Shown here piece by piece: positions 38,601 to 46,303 of a DNA stretch of 64,000 nucleotides. Each line of letters starts with the position of its first letter. The stretch's first letter is position 1. The stretch is from Variovorax sp. WS11 (GTDB taxonomy: Bacteria; Pseudomonadota; Gammaproteobacteria; Burkholderiales; Burkholderiaceae_C): the NCBI RefSeq assembly GCF_010499245.1, contig NZ_JAAGOW010000001.1, positions 3,410,001 to 3,474,000 of the forward strand, given 5' to 3'. Position numbers and translations under genes: made by a program. The notes beneath the pieces were generated by a model. The model ran no database searches, was not told the origin of the DNA, and saw only the letters and a list, made by a program, of their open reading frames with translations.

Positions 38601-39370
38601 CTCCTGAGCACCTGCCCCACCGGTCGATGGCTGCCTTCGAACTGCAAGTACCACCAGCACAGCCCGCAGGTCAAGGCCAGGCTTCCCAGCCAGGCAGCGA
38701 TCAGCCAGCGCCGCGGGGTCGCGTCCACCCACGGGATGGCCCAGTAGGCCGCCGCCCGCCAGGCGCCCACCATGAAGACCAGCGGCAGCGCCAGCCACAC
38801 CACCGGAATCCACAGCGGCGCCCAGGCGGGCAGGTCTTGCAGCAGCGCGAACACCGGGTCGGAGGCGGCCGCGCCCAGCGCCGCCAATCCCTGCCAGGCA
38901 TGCAGGATCACCACGTCGAGCACTAGCGTAATGGCCAGCACGATCAGCGCGAACTCGAAGTGGATCGCGACCAGGTTGCGGAAGAAGAGGGACGCCACGA
39001 ACAGCGTGTCGCGCATGCCGCGCGGGATCAGGTAGCGCCCGTTCGCGCGGAGCCACCAGACGAACCAGCCGGCCTGTATTTCGCCGAGCGCCTGCTGCAC
39101 CCGGAACATGTCCGTGCGCCGCGTGCCGCGCGAGAACAGCCGCCCCAGCATGCTGCCGATGTACCCGCCGCCCGATACCGTCGACAGCAGATCGAAGCGC
39201 AGCAACAGCCGGTTGCGCGCCAGGCTGCGCAGCAGCCCGAAGCAGAAGGTCGCGCTGCGAATGCCGCCGCCCGACAGCGCCAGGCCCCAGAGGGCCGAGC
39301 CGTCTGCGGGAAGGTTGCGAATGCCCAGGGCCCGGCGGCGGGCCGTGACTTGCTCAAGCAGCTTGCTCAC
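35657..39370 (-). CDS. Giant membrane patatin-like phospholipase
   Basis: This 1237-residue protein has a patatin-type catalytic site split around membrane helices. The oxyanion loop SGGGIRSATF (33-42) and nucleophile STVSGGGYIG (Ser66) come first. About eight to ten hydrophobic helices follow (about 120-450). The catalytic Asp lies in LTDGGHFENT (near 648), followed by VIVIADCGADPQ. The C-terminal third is Ala-rich and ends in a proline-rich tail. The DGG and GGGxR motifs suggest an active lipid acyl hydrolase. The nucleophile elbow is TVSGG rather than GxSxG, as in other bacterial members of this subgroup. It converges on pdxA2. Biological role unknown. Confidence 0.88.
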   Translation of the reverse strand: MSKLLEQVTARRRALGIRNLPADGSALWGLALSGGGIRSATFCFGLLRSLARNRLLLRFDLLSTVSGGGYIGSMLGRLFSRGTRRTDMFRVQQALGEIQAGWFVWWLRANGRYLIPRGMRDTLFVASLFFRNLVAIHFEFALIVLAITLVLDVVILHAWQGLAALGAAASDPVFALLQDLPAWAPLWIPVVWLALPLVFMVGAWRAAAYWAIPWVDATPRRWLIAAWLGSLALTCGLCWWYLQFEGSHRPVGQVLRSTLLVMTIALLALWLAAMPVAANFLWRSKDQGGLRSEAARTYVTRALAKTFELFSAIVLVGLIDRCAWFLAFELEPLTETGQGVAGLWLAIAAAVIRAVLPLASKLLPSSPGTSVVLAVGRLLGYALVFLLCVWWASLAHKMVLGALFTPEGISYGSGWLACLMLAVPVLGFLLLTGQNVEFLNVSSLHAFYKARIVRSYLGAANGARFTSDAAVPPLMALDRVPQVLRTDHKIASVDDVHADDDIALDAYRPQAQGGPIHILNVCINQTRDPRGGLFNQDRRGLALSVASGGLRKASQGEWEDLTGPGALTLGNWAAISGAAVAPGLGGRTRGGISALATFAGVRLGYWWDREARTGCTTTPYRLGAKSRGVLNETFGVFKGTDKDDWFLTDGGHFENTAAYVLLAERAQVIVIADCGADPQFRFEDLENLVRKGRIDLQAEILFQKPKASKTAAAAAAAPRRFRTARPAAPTAPRPAALERFGSLDDLESATSSACLALAKVQYADAGASTGILIVIKPNVCAGLPVDLMNFKRQYPEFPQQATSDQFFSEAQWESYFHLGSFLGQHLDRVFIEALLANADAWFEDDECSPFVAAKAAAPAAGTSTPAGNGRVGTRIASAASGVTAVGATLSLSAAATVGVAAWQAIESTKSSYTRQSTDERGAMKELTDLWTKAAAAKDEERPAAANTLAAALLRTADSLCPAGGADWFARSDLAVRIDSAARELCAAIPGNKPAACGALLNAAQGRDAGSRTTCLAPGPEVISVKPPPRYWIYDYTGAGNATNAHPCDPVVAQREDAQRQALNMGALPRPECSFAGRFSGLLDSLPPAAAGTSPGSPAPGGGPCNDITLFRQIYRPEQRATAEGYAADWGRLGAKLAPIEDVVATAHSRGFASPPVVSKTTVRFHDLDAVTCARALAGAVKQGGWAVEPLPAQYRPRARTVEVWFVPPPPAPSQPPAAAPPSVKAAPPPVRESQTPK

Positions 39371-39519
39371 GGGTGCTTCCCTCCAGGGTGGCGGCCTGGC
39401 AGGAGTCGTTGTCAGTTCGAGCGCAGGCGCGCGCCGAGTATCTCAGCTGCCCTGCGCGCTTGAAAGCCCGAATCTCACTCGCGTGGAGGAGAGAAGAATG
39501 CCGCTACGCCCCGGCCTGC

Positions 39520-40602
39520 CTACTGCTGCGCGGCATCGGCCTCGACCGGCAGCGGCTCCTCGTCGCGCAGCCAGGCGTCGACCAGCGTGTACGACACGGC
39601 CAGCATCACCGGCCCCACGAAGATCCCGACCAGCCCGAAGCCCAGCAGCCCGCCGATCACCCCCGCGAAGATCAGCACCAGCGGCAGGTCGGCGCCGCGG
39701 CGGATCAGTAGCGGGCGCAGGAAGTTGTCCATCGTCCCCACGATGATGGTCCACACCAGCAGGAAAATGCCCCAGCCCGTGTTGCCGCTCCAGAACACCC
39801 AGATGGTCGCCGGCGCCAGCACCAGCGTCGGCCCGGCCTGCACGAGGCACAGCATGAACATCACCGCCGTGAGCAGTGCCGCGAACGGCACCCCCGCGAT
39901 CGCCAGCCCGATGCCGCCCACCACCGCCTGGACGATCGCGGTCACCCCCACCCCCAGCGCCACGCCGCGGATGGCTTTGCCGGCCAGCACCACGGCATCT
40001 TCCCCGCGCTGCCCGCCCAGCTTGAAGCCGAAGCGCCGCACCACCTCGGCCGCCGACTCGCCGCCTGCGTACATCATCCCAGCGATCACCACCGTCAGCA
40101 GGAACTGCAGCGTCAGCGCCCCCAGCACGCCGGCCTGTGCGAGCACGAACGAGGTGACCTGCCGGATATAGGGCGTGACCTGGGCCTCCAGCCCCGACAC
40201 GCCTGCGGCCACCAGCTCGTTCCAGGCCTCCGTCAGCCGCGACCCGACCAGCGGCAGGCGCTGCACCCAGCCGGGCAGCGTGGGCGGGCCCTGGCTGATC
40301 AGCTTGCGCACCCAGGTGACGACTTCCTCCGCATTGGAGGCGATGGTCGAGATCGCCAGCGTGAGCGGCAGCACGAACAGCAGCAGCAGGATCACCACCA
40401 TCGCCAGCACCGCGAGGCTGCGCCGCCTCCACAGGCGCGCCTGGATCCAGAGGAAGGCGGGCCAGGTCGCCACCACCACCATCGCGGCCCAGATCGTGGC
40501 GCCCAGGAAGGGGCGGAGGATCCAGAGGGAGGAGGCGATGAGGAGGGCCAGCGTGAGTACGCCGAAAGTTGTCTTGGCTAGGTCGGGGCGGGGGACGGAC
40601 AT
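39520..40602 (-). CDS. AI-2E family (PerM-type) permease
   Basis: This 360-residue protein has about eight hydrophobic segments and family blocks IWAAMVVVATWP, VPFAALLTAVMFMLC, FLRPLLIRRGADLP and LGFGLVGIFVGPVMLA. The family includes TqsA/YdiK-like exporters and Na+/H+ antiporters; the substrate is unknown. ATG 40602 is used because the upstream extension (from 40911) has no family content. About 150 bp without a gene separate its end from the patatin gene start. Confidence 0.88.
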   Translation of the reverse strand: MSVPRPDLAKTTFGVLTLALLIASSLWILRPFLGATIWAAMVVVATWPAFLWIQARLWRRRSLAVLAMVVILLLLFVLPLTLAISTIASNAEEVVTWVRKLISQGPPTLPGWVQRLPLVGSRLTEAWNELVAAGVSGLEAQVTPYIRQVTSFVLAQAGVLGALTLQFLLTVVIAGMMYAGGESAAEVVRRFGFKLGGQRGEDAVVLAGKAIRGVALGVGVTAIVQAVVGGIGLAIAGVPFAALLTAVMFMLCLVQAGPTLVLAPATIWVFWSGNTGWGIFLLVWTIIVGTMDNFLRPLLIRRGADLPLVLIFAGVIGGLLGFGLVGIFVGPVMLAVSYTLVDAWLRDEEPLPVEADAAQQ

Positions 40603-41155
40603 GGATCGAGGGCGAGTGCGGCTCGCAGCAGTGTGCGCACGGGCGATGGGCGCATTGTGCGGCCTGTGGTGCGGTGCGGCCTTTGCGGTGCTTGCTTGCC
40701 GGCGATGCTCACCGCAGGGCCTTGGGGCGCACTCACCGACAAAAATCTTCAAGCGAGATCGGTACTTGTTGGCACTTCGACCAGCGGCCGAGTCGCGTTC
40801 TAGGGCGCCCAACCTTGTGGTCGATACAGCCGCTGCCCAGAATGCCCGGGCTGTCGCAAGGCAGGCACGAACAAATACAACCAGGAGAAGCAATTGGATT
40901 TCATCGACCAAGTCAGATCGCTCGCATCGCGCGTTGTACTCGCCATTCCCTGGCTCATGCGGTCTTGAGCGGCTTTCGTTTCGGCGGCAGCGTTCGACCA
41001 GGAAGGCCGAACCGTAAGCAGTCTCAAGTTGTCATCCACGCGATGGCGCTGGAGTCCGAGATCAGTCGGAATCAGCTGATTCGCTGCAGAGGCATCTCAA
41101 CGCGGCACGTACTATAGTCTCTGGCGCTCTATGGTTCTCCCGGCACACTGGGCCC
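40603..41155. other. 553-bp non-coding stretch with a possible restriction-gene remnant
   Basis: This gap is less GC-rich than its surroundings. The only coding-like piece is 40894-40968. No rRNA, tRNA or insertion sequence end was recognised. The 5' end must carry the AI-2E permease promoter. Confidence 0.5.
40894..40968 (+). pseudogene. Possible N-terminal remnant of a type I restriction endonuclease-like gene
   Basis: A TTG preceded by CCAGGAGAA opens MDFIDQVRSLASRV, which resembles the N-terminus of HsdR-domain proteins (MDFIDQVRALASRI type). The resemblance stops after about 14 residues and a TGA follows at 40966. Very short, so coincidence is possible. Confidence 0.25.
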
Positions 41156-41512
41156 ATGTCGACCGCTCCCATCATCCGCGCCGAGCCCATGCTCCCCATG
41201 CGCCAATTGCTGGCGCACCTTCCGCGCCTTCCCATCTCCGACAACGGCGCCGTCGACGCCAATCGTGCTTCGCCCGGGCTGCTGCGATCCGTCGCCGAGG
41301 ACGCAGAAGCCACGATGTCCACAATCCACCAGGGCCTAGGCGCCATAGGCCTGCTAGCCCATTCGGCAGTCCCCATCGAAGATGGCAGCATCGGCGCCGA
41401 CAGCCTTGAGAGCCTGGGCTTCCTTATGGCGGAGCTGGGTGACCTGGCCGCCGCCTGCATGACGCTCGCCGCCCACTGTCGGCGTGCCGCAGACCATCGC
41501 CCCATCAGCTGA
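41156..41512 (+). CDS. Small hypothetical protein
   Basis: This 118-residue acidic, mostly helical protein has no signal peptide or membrane segment. The N-terminal part is Pro/Leu-rich (RQLLAHLPRLP) and the rest contains SVAEDAEATMSTIHQGL and GADSLESLGFLMAELGDLA, which read as two amphipathic helices. Codon use is consistent with coding. No family was recognised. It stands alone between two non-coding stretches. Confidence 0.55.
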   Translation: MSTAPIIRAEPMLPMRQLLAHLPRLPISDNGAVDANRASPGLLRSVAEDAEATMSTIHQGLGAIGLLAHSAVPIEDGSIGADSLESLGFLMAELGDLAAACMTLAAHCRRAADHRPIS

Positions 41513-41848
41513 CAGGGCGCGACCACCGCAACCGCCAGGATAGGGTGCGCTCCATCCACTGCCTGCGGTGTCCGCCATCAGCGCGCCTGGGTGAGGAAGA
41601 CGGCGCGCGCCATGCGGGCCGACCGAGCCCCCCGCTTGTGCCTCCCCGGCCATTGCGGAACAATGCTCGCCCCACTTGCACGCAGCGCTCGAAGAGGACC
41701 GCCCGCCAAGCCAGCGGCGCAGGGCCGCCCCAAGCAGGCCATGTCAACAGCATCTGCAATCCCAAGCGGGCCGAGCCAGCGCTCGTTTCCCACCCAGCGC
41801 CGGCACATTGCACCGCATCGCGGGCTTCCAGCCCGAAGGGAGGTTGTG
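41513..41848. promoter_or_regulatory. Intergenic leader with a stem-loop next to the lectin ribosome site
   Basis: This 336-bp gap has no supported gene. A perfect stem CGGGCT/AGCCCG (41821-41826 and 41830-41835, loop TCC) sits two bases before GGGAGG, the ribosome site of the lectin gene. It could limit translation. Confidence 0.35.
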
Positions 41849-42808
41849 ATGACAAAGTGGTCCCAAGCCCCCGCAGCCCTCCTGCTAGCCCTCGCCTGCG
41901 CCACCACCGCCGGCATCCTCGCCCCCAACACAACCCTGTCCCCAGGCCAGTCCATCAGCTCCGACAACGGCCGCTATCTCCTGGTCATGCAGGGCGACGG
42001 CAACTTGGTCTACTACCGCACCACCGACTGGGCCGCGCGCTGGCACAGCCACACCTACGGCAATCCGGGCGCGTTCGCGCCGATGCAAGGCGATGGCAAC
42101 CTCGTCGTCTACACCGGCACCGGCACGCCGGTCTGGAACTCGCAAACCTCCGGCAACCCGGGCGCCTACCTCGCGGCGCAGGACGACGGCAACCTGGTCA
42201 TCTACGGCAGCGGCAGGGCGCTGTGGAACATCGGTGCGGACGTAGTCATCGGCGACCCCCAGCTCGCCGGCGATGTGGTCGGGCGCGACCTGGCGATCTC
42301 CGGGCTGGGCTCGCTGGGGCACACCGGCATGTTCGACGGCAGCAGCGTGGTCGAGGTGCTGGACGAGGGCAGCAACGCCATCCTCTACGAATCGCTGGCC
42401 AGCTTCAAGGCGCGCTCCGCCTACTGGGGCACGGCCTCGCCCAACAACCCGAACCACCTGCTCAACAAATGCTTCAAGACGGCCTGCCTGCAGCCCGCCG
42501 ACTTCGAGGACATCGGTGCCCGGATGGCGCTGGTCAAGCGCGCCTTCCAGGCCTACCTGATCGGCGCCGACTACACCTACGGCCAGCACTACACGAGCGC
42601 CCAGCCCATGGTCTGGGGGCGTGTGGCCCAGCGGGGCCTGTACCGCTGCGACACCTTCATCATCAATGTGTATGAAAAGACCGCCGACGACGAAGGCATG
42701 GGCTCGGTCTATCCGGTGCCGCAGCTCTGGCTGGACCGCAATCGCGACCTCAAGAGCGACGTGATCCTGCCCTCCAAGCTGTTCGACAAGATGAAGGGCT
42801 GGAGCTGA
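41849..42808 (+). CDS. Secreted bulb-type lectin fused to a putative permuted papain-like (YiiX/NlpC-P60-like) hydrolase
   Basis: This is a 319-residue protein. A signal peptide (about 1-22) is followed by a B-lectin domain (about 25-127) with three QxDxNxVxY-type sugar sites: MQGDGNLVYY, MQGDGNLVVY and AQDDGNLVIY. The C-terminal part (about 135-315) reads AGDVVGRDLAISGLGSLGHTGMF (read in two parts), with His158, an acidic VVEVLDEG strand and a late YRCDTFIINVY with Cys267. His before Cys is the order of circularly permuted NlpC/P60-like enzymes. Cys208 and Cys213 could form a disulfide. The lectin call is firm. The hydrolase call is inference. ATG 41849 follows GGGAGG; longer frames are rejected. 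Confidence 0.8.
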   Translation: MTKWSQAPAALLLALACATTAGILAPNTTLSPGQSISSDNGRYLLVMQGDGNLVYYRTTDWAARWHSHTYGNPGAFAPMQGDGNLVVYTGTGTPVWNSQTSGNPGAYLAAQDDGNLVIYGSGRALWNIGADVVIGDPQLAGDVVGRDLAISGLGSLGHTGMFDGSSVVEVLDEGSNAILYESLASFKARSAYWGTASPNNPNHLLNKCFKTACLQPADFEDIGARMALVKRAFQAYLIGADYTYGQHYTSAQPMVWGRVAQRGLYRCDTFIINVYEKTADDEGMGSVYPVPQLWLDRNRDLKSDVILPSKLFDKMKGWS

Positions 42809-42814
42809 AGTCGA

Positions 42815-42846
42815 GGCAGGCAGGCAGGCACGCAAGCAAGCACGCA
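42815..42846 (+). repeat. Tetranucleotide repeat between lectin-hydrolase and partner gene
   Basis: Four perfect GGCA units (42815-42830) are followed by CGCA, AGCA, AGCA and CGCA, eight NGCA units in all. They end two bases before the ATG of the next gene and occupy the place of its ribosome site. Confidence 0.85.
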
Positions 42847-42848
42847 TC

Positions 42849-43973
42849 ATGAAGAAGGCCGGAGTCCTCGCAATCGCAGGCCTTGCCCTGGCCGGGGTCG
42901 TGTGGGTGGTGTTCGGATGGCAGCATCTCGCATCGACGGTGCCGCGGCAGGAGGCGCCCGCGCCTGCATCCCGCGGCGCCGAGCAAGACGCGTCCGCAGC
43001 AGCAGCCGCCGGCAGGTATGCGGCGGCGATCACCATCGCCAGGAACAGCCCGGACCCTCACAACCCGCTGGTCGCCTATGTCCCCAAGCCCGGCATCGCG
43101 GGCCGCAACGAGCTCGACCGGATCTTCGCCCAGGGAGTGCCGCTCACCACCCAGTCGGCATTGGCCGCGCGTGCCTTGTTGCAGCGCGGGCTCAGCGACG
43201 ATGAAAAGGTCGCGCTGGCCCGCATCCTGGCTCGCCTGTATGCGCCGGACGACCCGACCGGGTTCAATGCCGAACTCCTGCTGGACCTGCGTGGCCTGAT
43301 GGGCGACGCCAACAGGCAGGTGGCGCGATCGGCCGTGCTGAGCTTCTCGCGCCTGGGCTATCTGCCGGGCTCCGATGCGTTGCTGAAAGATGCGTTCGAC
43401 AAGCAGATCCTCGGCCGGGACGACTACTACGGGGAACTGGCGCACATGGCGCCGCTGGCGCCCGCGCGCGTGCAGGACGAGTTGCTTTCCACCGTCCGCG
43501 CCTCGTCGAATGCCTATGCGGCCGACATCCTGGCGCATGCGGTCAACGACAACCCGAAGGTGCTGAACGGCTACTCCGCCCACGCGCTCGGCGAGATCAT
43601 CGAGCTGCTGAGCCGGACCGAGCCGCGCTTCCCGTCGGCCACCGGCGAATTCGGGCTCACGGATGCGGTGCGGTACGCCAACTGGCTGCGCGCCACCGCG
43701 CAGCTCGAAAGCCGCATCCACGGGATCGATCCTGACCGCGCGATCGTGGACAGGCTCGGCCTGCCCGGCACCGATCCGCGCAAGATCACGGCCTATCTGT
43801 TGACGTCCGAGGCGTCCTCGCTGCTGTCGAGCGCGCGCCTCGGCTCGCCGGCGAGCGGGCTGGTCGCTGCGTCCAACCAGTATGCGGCGCAGTACCCGGG
43901 GAACAAGAGCCTTCAATCGGCTGCGCAGGAGATCGCGCAGAAAGTTGCGAGGGCCAAGGGCACGGGGCGCTAG
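42849..43973 (+). CDS. Membrane-anchored helical protein of unknown function
   Basis: This 374-residue protein has an N-terminal hydrophobic anchor (about 3-25) and then a largely alpha-helical periplasmic part, suggested by repeated Ala/Leu-rich helices (QSALAARALLQRGLS, LARILARLY, LLLDLRGLM, ARSAVLSFSRLG), perhaps HEAT-like. No catalytic motif was recognised. It lies 40 bp after the lectin-hydrolase gene and is probably co-transcribed. A periplasmic partner, inhibitor or immunity role is a guess from context only. Confidence 0.7.
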   Translation: MKKAGVLAIAGLALAGVVWVVFGWQHLASTVPRQEAPAPASRGAEQDASAAAAAGRYAAAITIARNSPDPHNPLVAYVPKPGIAGRNELDRIFAQGVPLTTQSALAARALLQRGLSDDEKVALARILARLYAPDDPTGFNAELLLDLRGLMGDANRQVARSAVLSFSRLGYLPGSDALLKDAFDKQILGRDDYYGELAHMAPLAPARVQDELLSTVRASSNAYAADILAHAVNDNPKVLNGYSAHALGEIIELLSRTEPRFPSATGEFGLTDAVRYANWLRATAQLESRIHGIDPDRAIVDRLGLPGTDPRKITAYLLTSEASSLLSSARLGSPASGLVAASNQYAAQYPGNKSLQSAAQEIAQKVARAKGTGR

Positions 43974-44028
43974 GCGCGCACGCTCAATGCCGATGGCCGC
44001 CCGCCCGCGCGCGGCGGTAGTGCTCGCC

Positions 44029-44047
44029 AGGCGCCGTCTAGGCGCCT
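44029..44047. terminator. Hairpin at the convergent 3' ends
   Basis: AGGCGCC/GGCGCCT perfect 7-bp arms with a 5-nt loop overlap the stop of the WYL regulator, between convergent genes. Confidence 0.4.
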
Positions 44048-44739
44048 TTGCGGCGATTGCGCTCGCGATCGACCTGAGCGCGCCATTCCTTGACCATCTG
44101 GCGACGATTTCGGATGTAGCGCTCTTGCAGGAAATCCATCTTCACGATGCGGTCGGCACGGAACAGACGGAAGTCCTGGCGCAGTTCGCACCATCCCGCG
44201 ATGAACCGCCGCGACTCAACGAAGCCCAGCATGATTGGCCAGATGATTCGCTCCGAAACTACCCCGGCCTGATCGGTGTAGCCGATGCGCATCTTGCACT
44301 GCTCGCGCATTGCCTGTCGGACCCTTGCCAGGTCGAGCCCTGACGTGTCTTCTCGCTTTCGGGCGATGTAGAGCGTGTCGTCGTCCAGCATCCTCCGCAT
44401 ATCGGAGGGAAGTACACCGCCAATCTTGGCGAGCGCATTCTGAGCGGCCAAGGCGAGCGCATCGTCCGTCTGGCGGCTCACCCACTGTGCGCCCGCGACC
44501 AGAGCCTGGAGCTCTTCCTCGGTGAACGACAGTGGGGGTAGAAGAAATCCCGGTCTCAGGATGTAGCCGACGCCTGGGGCACCGTCGATCTCCGCTCCGA
44601 GCGACTGCAGCGTGGCGATGTCGCGCCGTATCGTGCGCAGCGACACGCCCGACTCGCTGGCAAGCACTTCGCCGGACACCGTTCCACGGTGTCGGCGCAG
44701 CACCTGCATGAGGTCGAACAATCGCTGGCTGCGGGACAC
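44038..44739 (-). CDS. YafY-type WYL-domain transcriptional regulator
   Basis: This 233-residue protein has an N-terminal winged HTH (SQRLFDLMQVLRRH, VSLRTIRRDIATLQSLG) and a WYL domain (IWPIMLGFVESRRFIAGWCELR, FRADRIVKMDFL). GTG 44739 is the start, one base after the stop of the upstream oxidoreductase, so it is co-transcribed with it. These regulators usually control their own operon and a divergent gene; a TGACA-type dyad sits at 46105-46121. Confidence 0.88.
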   Translation of the reverse strand: MSRSQRLFDLMQVLRRHRGTVSGEVLASESGVSLRTIRRDIATLQSLGAEIDGAPGVGYILRPGFLLPPLSFTEEELQALVAGAQWVSRQTDDALALAAQNALAKIGGVLPSDMRRMLDDDTLYIARKREDTSGLDLARVRQAMREQCKMRIGYTDQAGVVSERIIWPIMLGFVESRRFIAGWCELRQDFRLFRADRIVKMDFLQERYIRNRRQMVKEWRAQVDRERNRRKGA

Positions 44740-44740
44740 G

Positions 44741-45671
44741 TCAATCCATCACAACGAGGCCTTTCCCGGCCAGCTTGTGCCCCTGTTCAAGCTCGTGGAG
44801 AAGTCGCATGGCGTCGCTCAGCGGCACGGTCTTGGCTACCGGGAGCCGGAGTTTTCCTTCCGCTGCAGCACGCGCCAAGCCATCGAGAATGTCCGCTTTC
44901 GCCTTGCAGATGATTGGTTTCAGCCTGCGATCGAACATGGAACGCATGAACTTGCCCAGCGTCGGATTGATGTCGAGGTACACGCCTCCGTCGCGAAGCA
45001 TCCCGAGACCGACGGCGGTCGTCATGGTGGCCGCGGTATCGTAAACAACATCGAAGCGCTCGCTGATCTTTGCCAAGTCGGTTGTCCGATAGTCGTAGGC
45101 GCGCGACACCCAGCGCATGGGCGCGTGGCATTGCCTCGGCGCTGCAGCTGCCCGAGACCTTGGCCCCTGTCATCCGTGCAAGCTGAACGGCTGTTTCGCC
45201 AACGGCCCCGGTGCAGCCGTTGATGAAGACATGTGCGCCAGGCTTCAGTCCAGCCTTGTCGAACAGACCATTCCAGGCGGTGACGCCAGGAGTGCCGAGG
45301 CAGGCGGCGTCCTCGAAGGAAACGCTGTCAGGCTTCATCGCCAGAAAGCTCGCGTCGGTGAGCACTGCATGGCCGCACGCGCCGCTCTCCTTGAGTCGTG
45401 CAAGGCCGAACACGGCATCTCCAGGCTTGAAGCGAGTGACGCCCGGGCCGACGGCCATCACGGTCCCGGAGAAGTCAGACCCCAGCGCGCGTGGGAAGGA
45501 CTTTCCCGTGACCATCTTGAGATCGCCGTTGCGCACTTTCCAGTCGATGGGATTGATGGCTGCAAACTTGACCCTGACGGCCACCTCCCCCTCGCCAGGG
45601 GTTCCCAGGTCGAACTCTGTCAGGCGCATCGCCTCGGGGCCGCCATACCTGTCGTATTGAACTCGCTTCAT
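44741..45671 (-). pseudogene. Zinc-type alcohol dehydrogenase/quinone oxidoreductase-like gene with frameshift
   Basis: The first ~195 codons (VQYDRYGGPEAMRL, GSDFSGTVMAVGPGV, FINGCTGAVGETAVQLA) and the last ~115 (AYDYRTTDLAKISERFD, GKLRLPVAKTVPLSDAM) are one MDR-family protein read in two frames. The break is at a GCGCGCG run (45099-45105). Adding one CG unit would restore a continuous ~310-residue protein. Either a real loss of function or a sequencing error. NADPH-dependent reduction of quinones or enones is the family role. ATG 45671 is used, with GTG 45674 adjacent. Confidence 0.8.
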
Positions 45672-45686
45672 CACCGGCCCGTTCGT

Positions 45687-46058
45687 TCAGTGAGGCTGAA
45701 CCGTTTTCATGAAGGCAGCGAAGGGCGTGGCGTCGTAGATCACATCGGTCGATGCAAGTTTGCCGTCCTTGACCTTGACGAGCTCCGCCACGAGCGAGCG
45801 AGGCACCGGGTGCGTCTCGGCGAGGTAAACCACGACGGCCTGCTGGTCGTCGCCGTAGACGGCGAGGACGGTCAGGTTCGTGAGCATCTTGGTAAAGCCT
45901 TCCTGGAAGGCGCGGAAGCGCTCGAGACCGGTGGTCTGACCGATGGGCGAGGTGCAGACGACCTCCTCGGCCGAGATAGAGACGATGGTCTCGACGTCCT
46001 TGTTCGCGAGCGCTTTGGCGTAGATCTGAGCGATCTCAAATGCCTTGCTAGTGTTCAT
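45687..46058 (-). CDS. SnoaL-like/NTF2-fold protein
   Basis: This 123-residue protein starts MNTSKAFEIAQIYAKALANKD and has the cone-like NTF2 pattern of an N-terminal helix pair then beta strands (VVVYLAETHPVPRSLVAELVKVKDGKL). A good AAGGAAAG precedes ATG 46058. It heads the SnoaL-oxidoreductase-WYL regulator operon, which suggests a role in handling a small reactive or xenobiotic molecule. Specific activity is unknown. Confidence 0.8.
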   Translation of the reverse strand: MNTSKAFEIAQIYAKALANKDVETIVSISAEEVVCTSPIGQTTGLERFRAFQEGFTKMLTNLTVLAVYGDDQQAVVVYLAETHPVPRSLVAELVKVKDGKLASTDVIYDATPFAAFMKTVQPH

Positions 46059-46104
46059 GGTGCTTTCCTTCAGTTGAGTTGGAAGCCCAATGTAGGTCGG
46101 CATA

Positions 46105-46121
46105 GTGACAGATTTTGTCAC
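46105..46121. promoter_or_regulatory. Inverted repeat GTGACA-N5-TGTCAC, candidate operator
   Basis: Perfect 6-bp arms in the gap between the divergent SnoaL and VOC genes, 47 bp from the SnoaL start. Likely target of the WYL regulator encoded in the SnoaL operon. Confidence 0.5.
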
Positions 46122-46303
46122 CATTCTTTCTTTGACGGCATCCTGGCGACGGGGGCGGTGCTCAGATCGCCTCCTGCGTGAGATGACCCATCAACAGAGC
46201 CAAGAATGCCTGAGTCGCTATGGCGGGGTCGACGTTGTCGAACCACGCTGACAGACGAAGTGCCCTTCATGCGAAAGGCTATCCAATCCAAAGGAGCATA
46301 TGC

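Noticed and set aside
35657..39370. CBASS-type (CapV) antiphage patatin effector
   Set aside because: CapV proteins are small and soluble and sit by a CD-NTase gene; this one is a giant membrane protein with no such neighbour.
42815..42846. CRISPR-like array
   Set aside because: Units are four bases with no spacers; it is a simple tandem repeat.
44000..44030. An ops/JUMPstart element (GGCGGTAG)
   Set aside because: The 8-mer occurs by chance at a convergent 3' end, far from any polysaccharide operon start.
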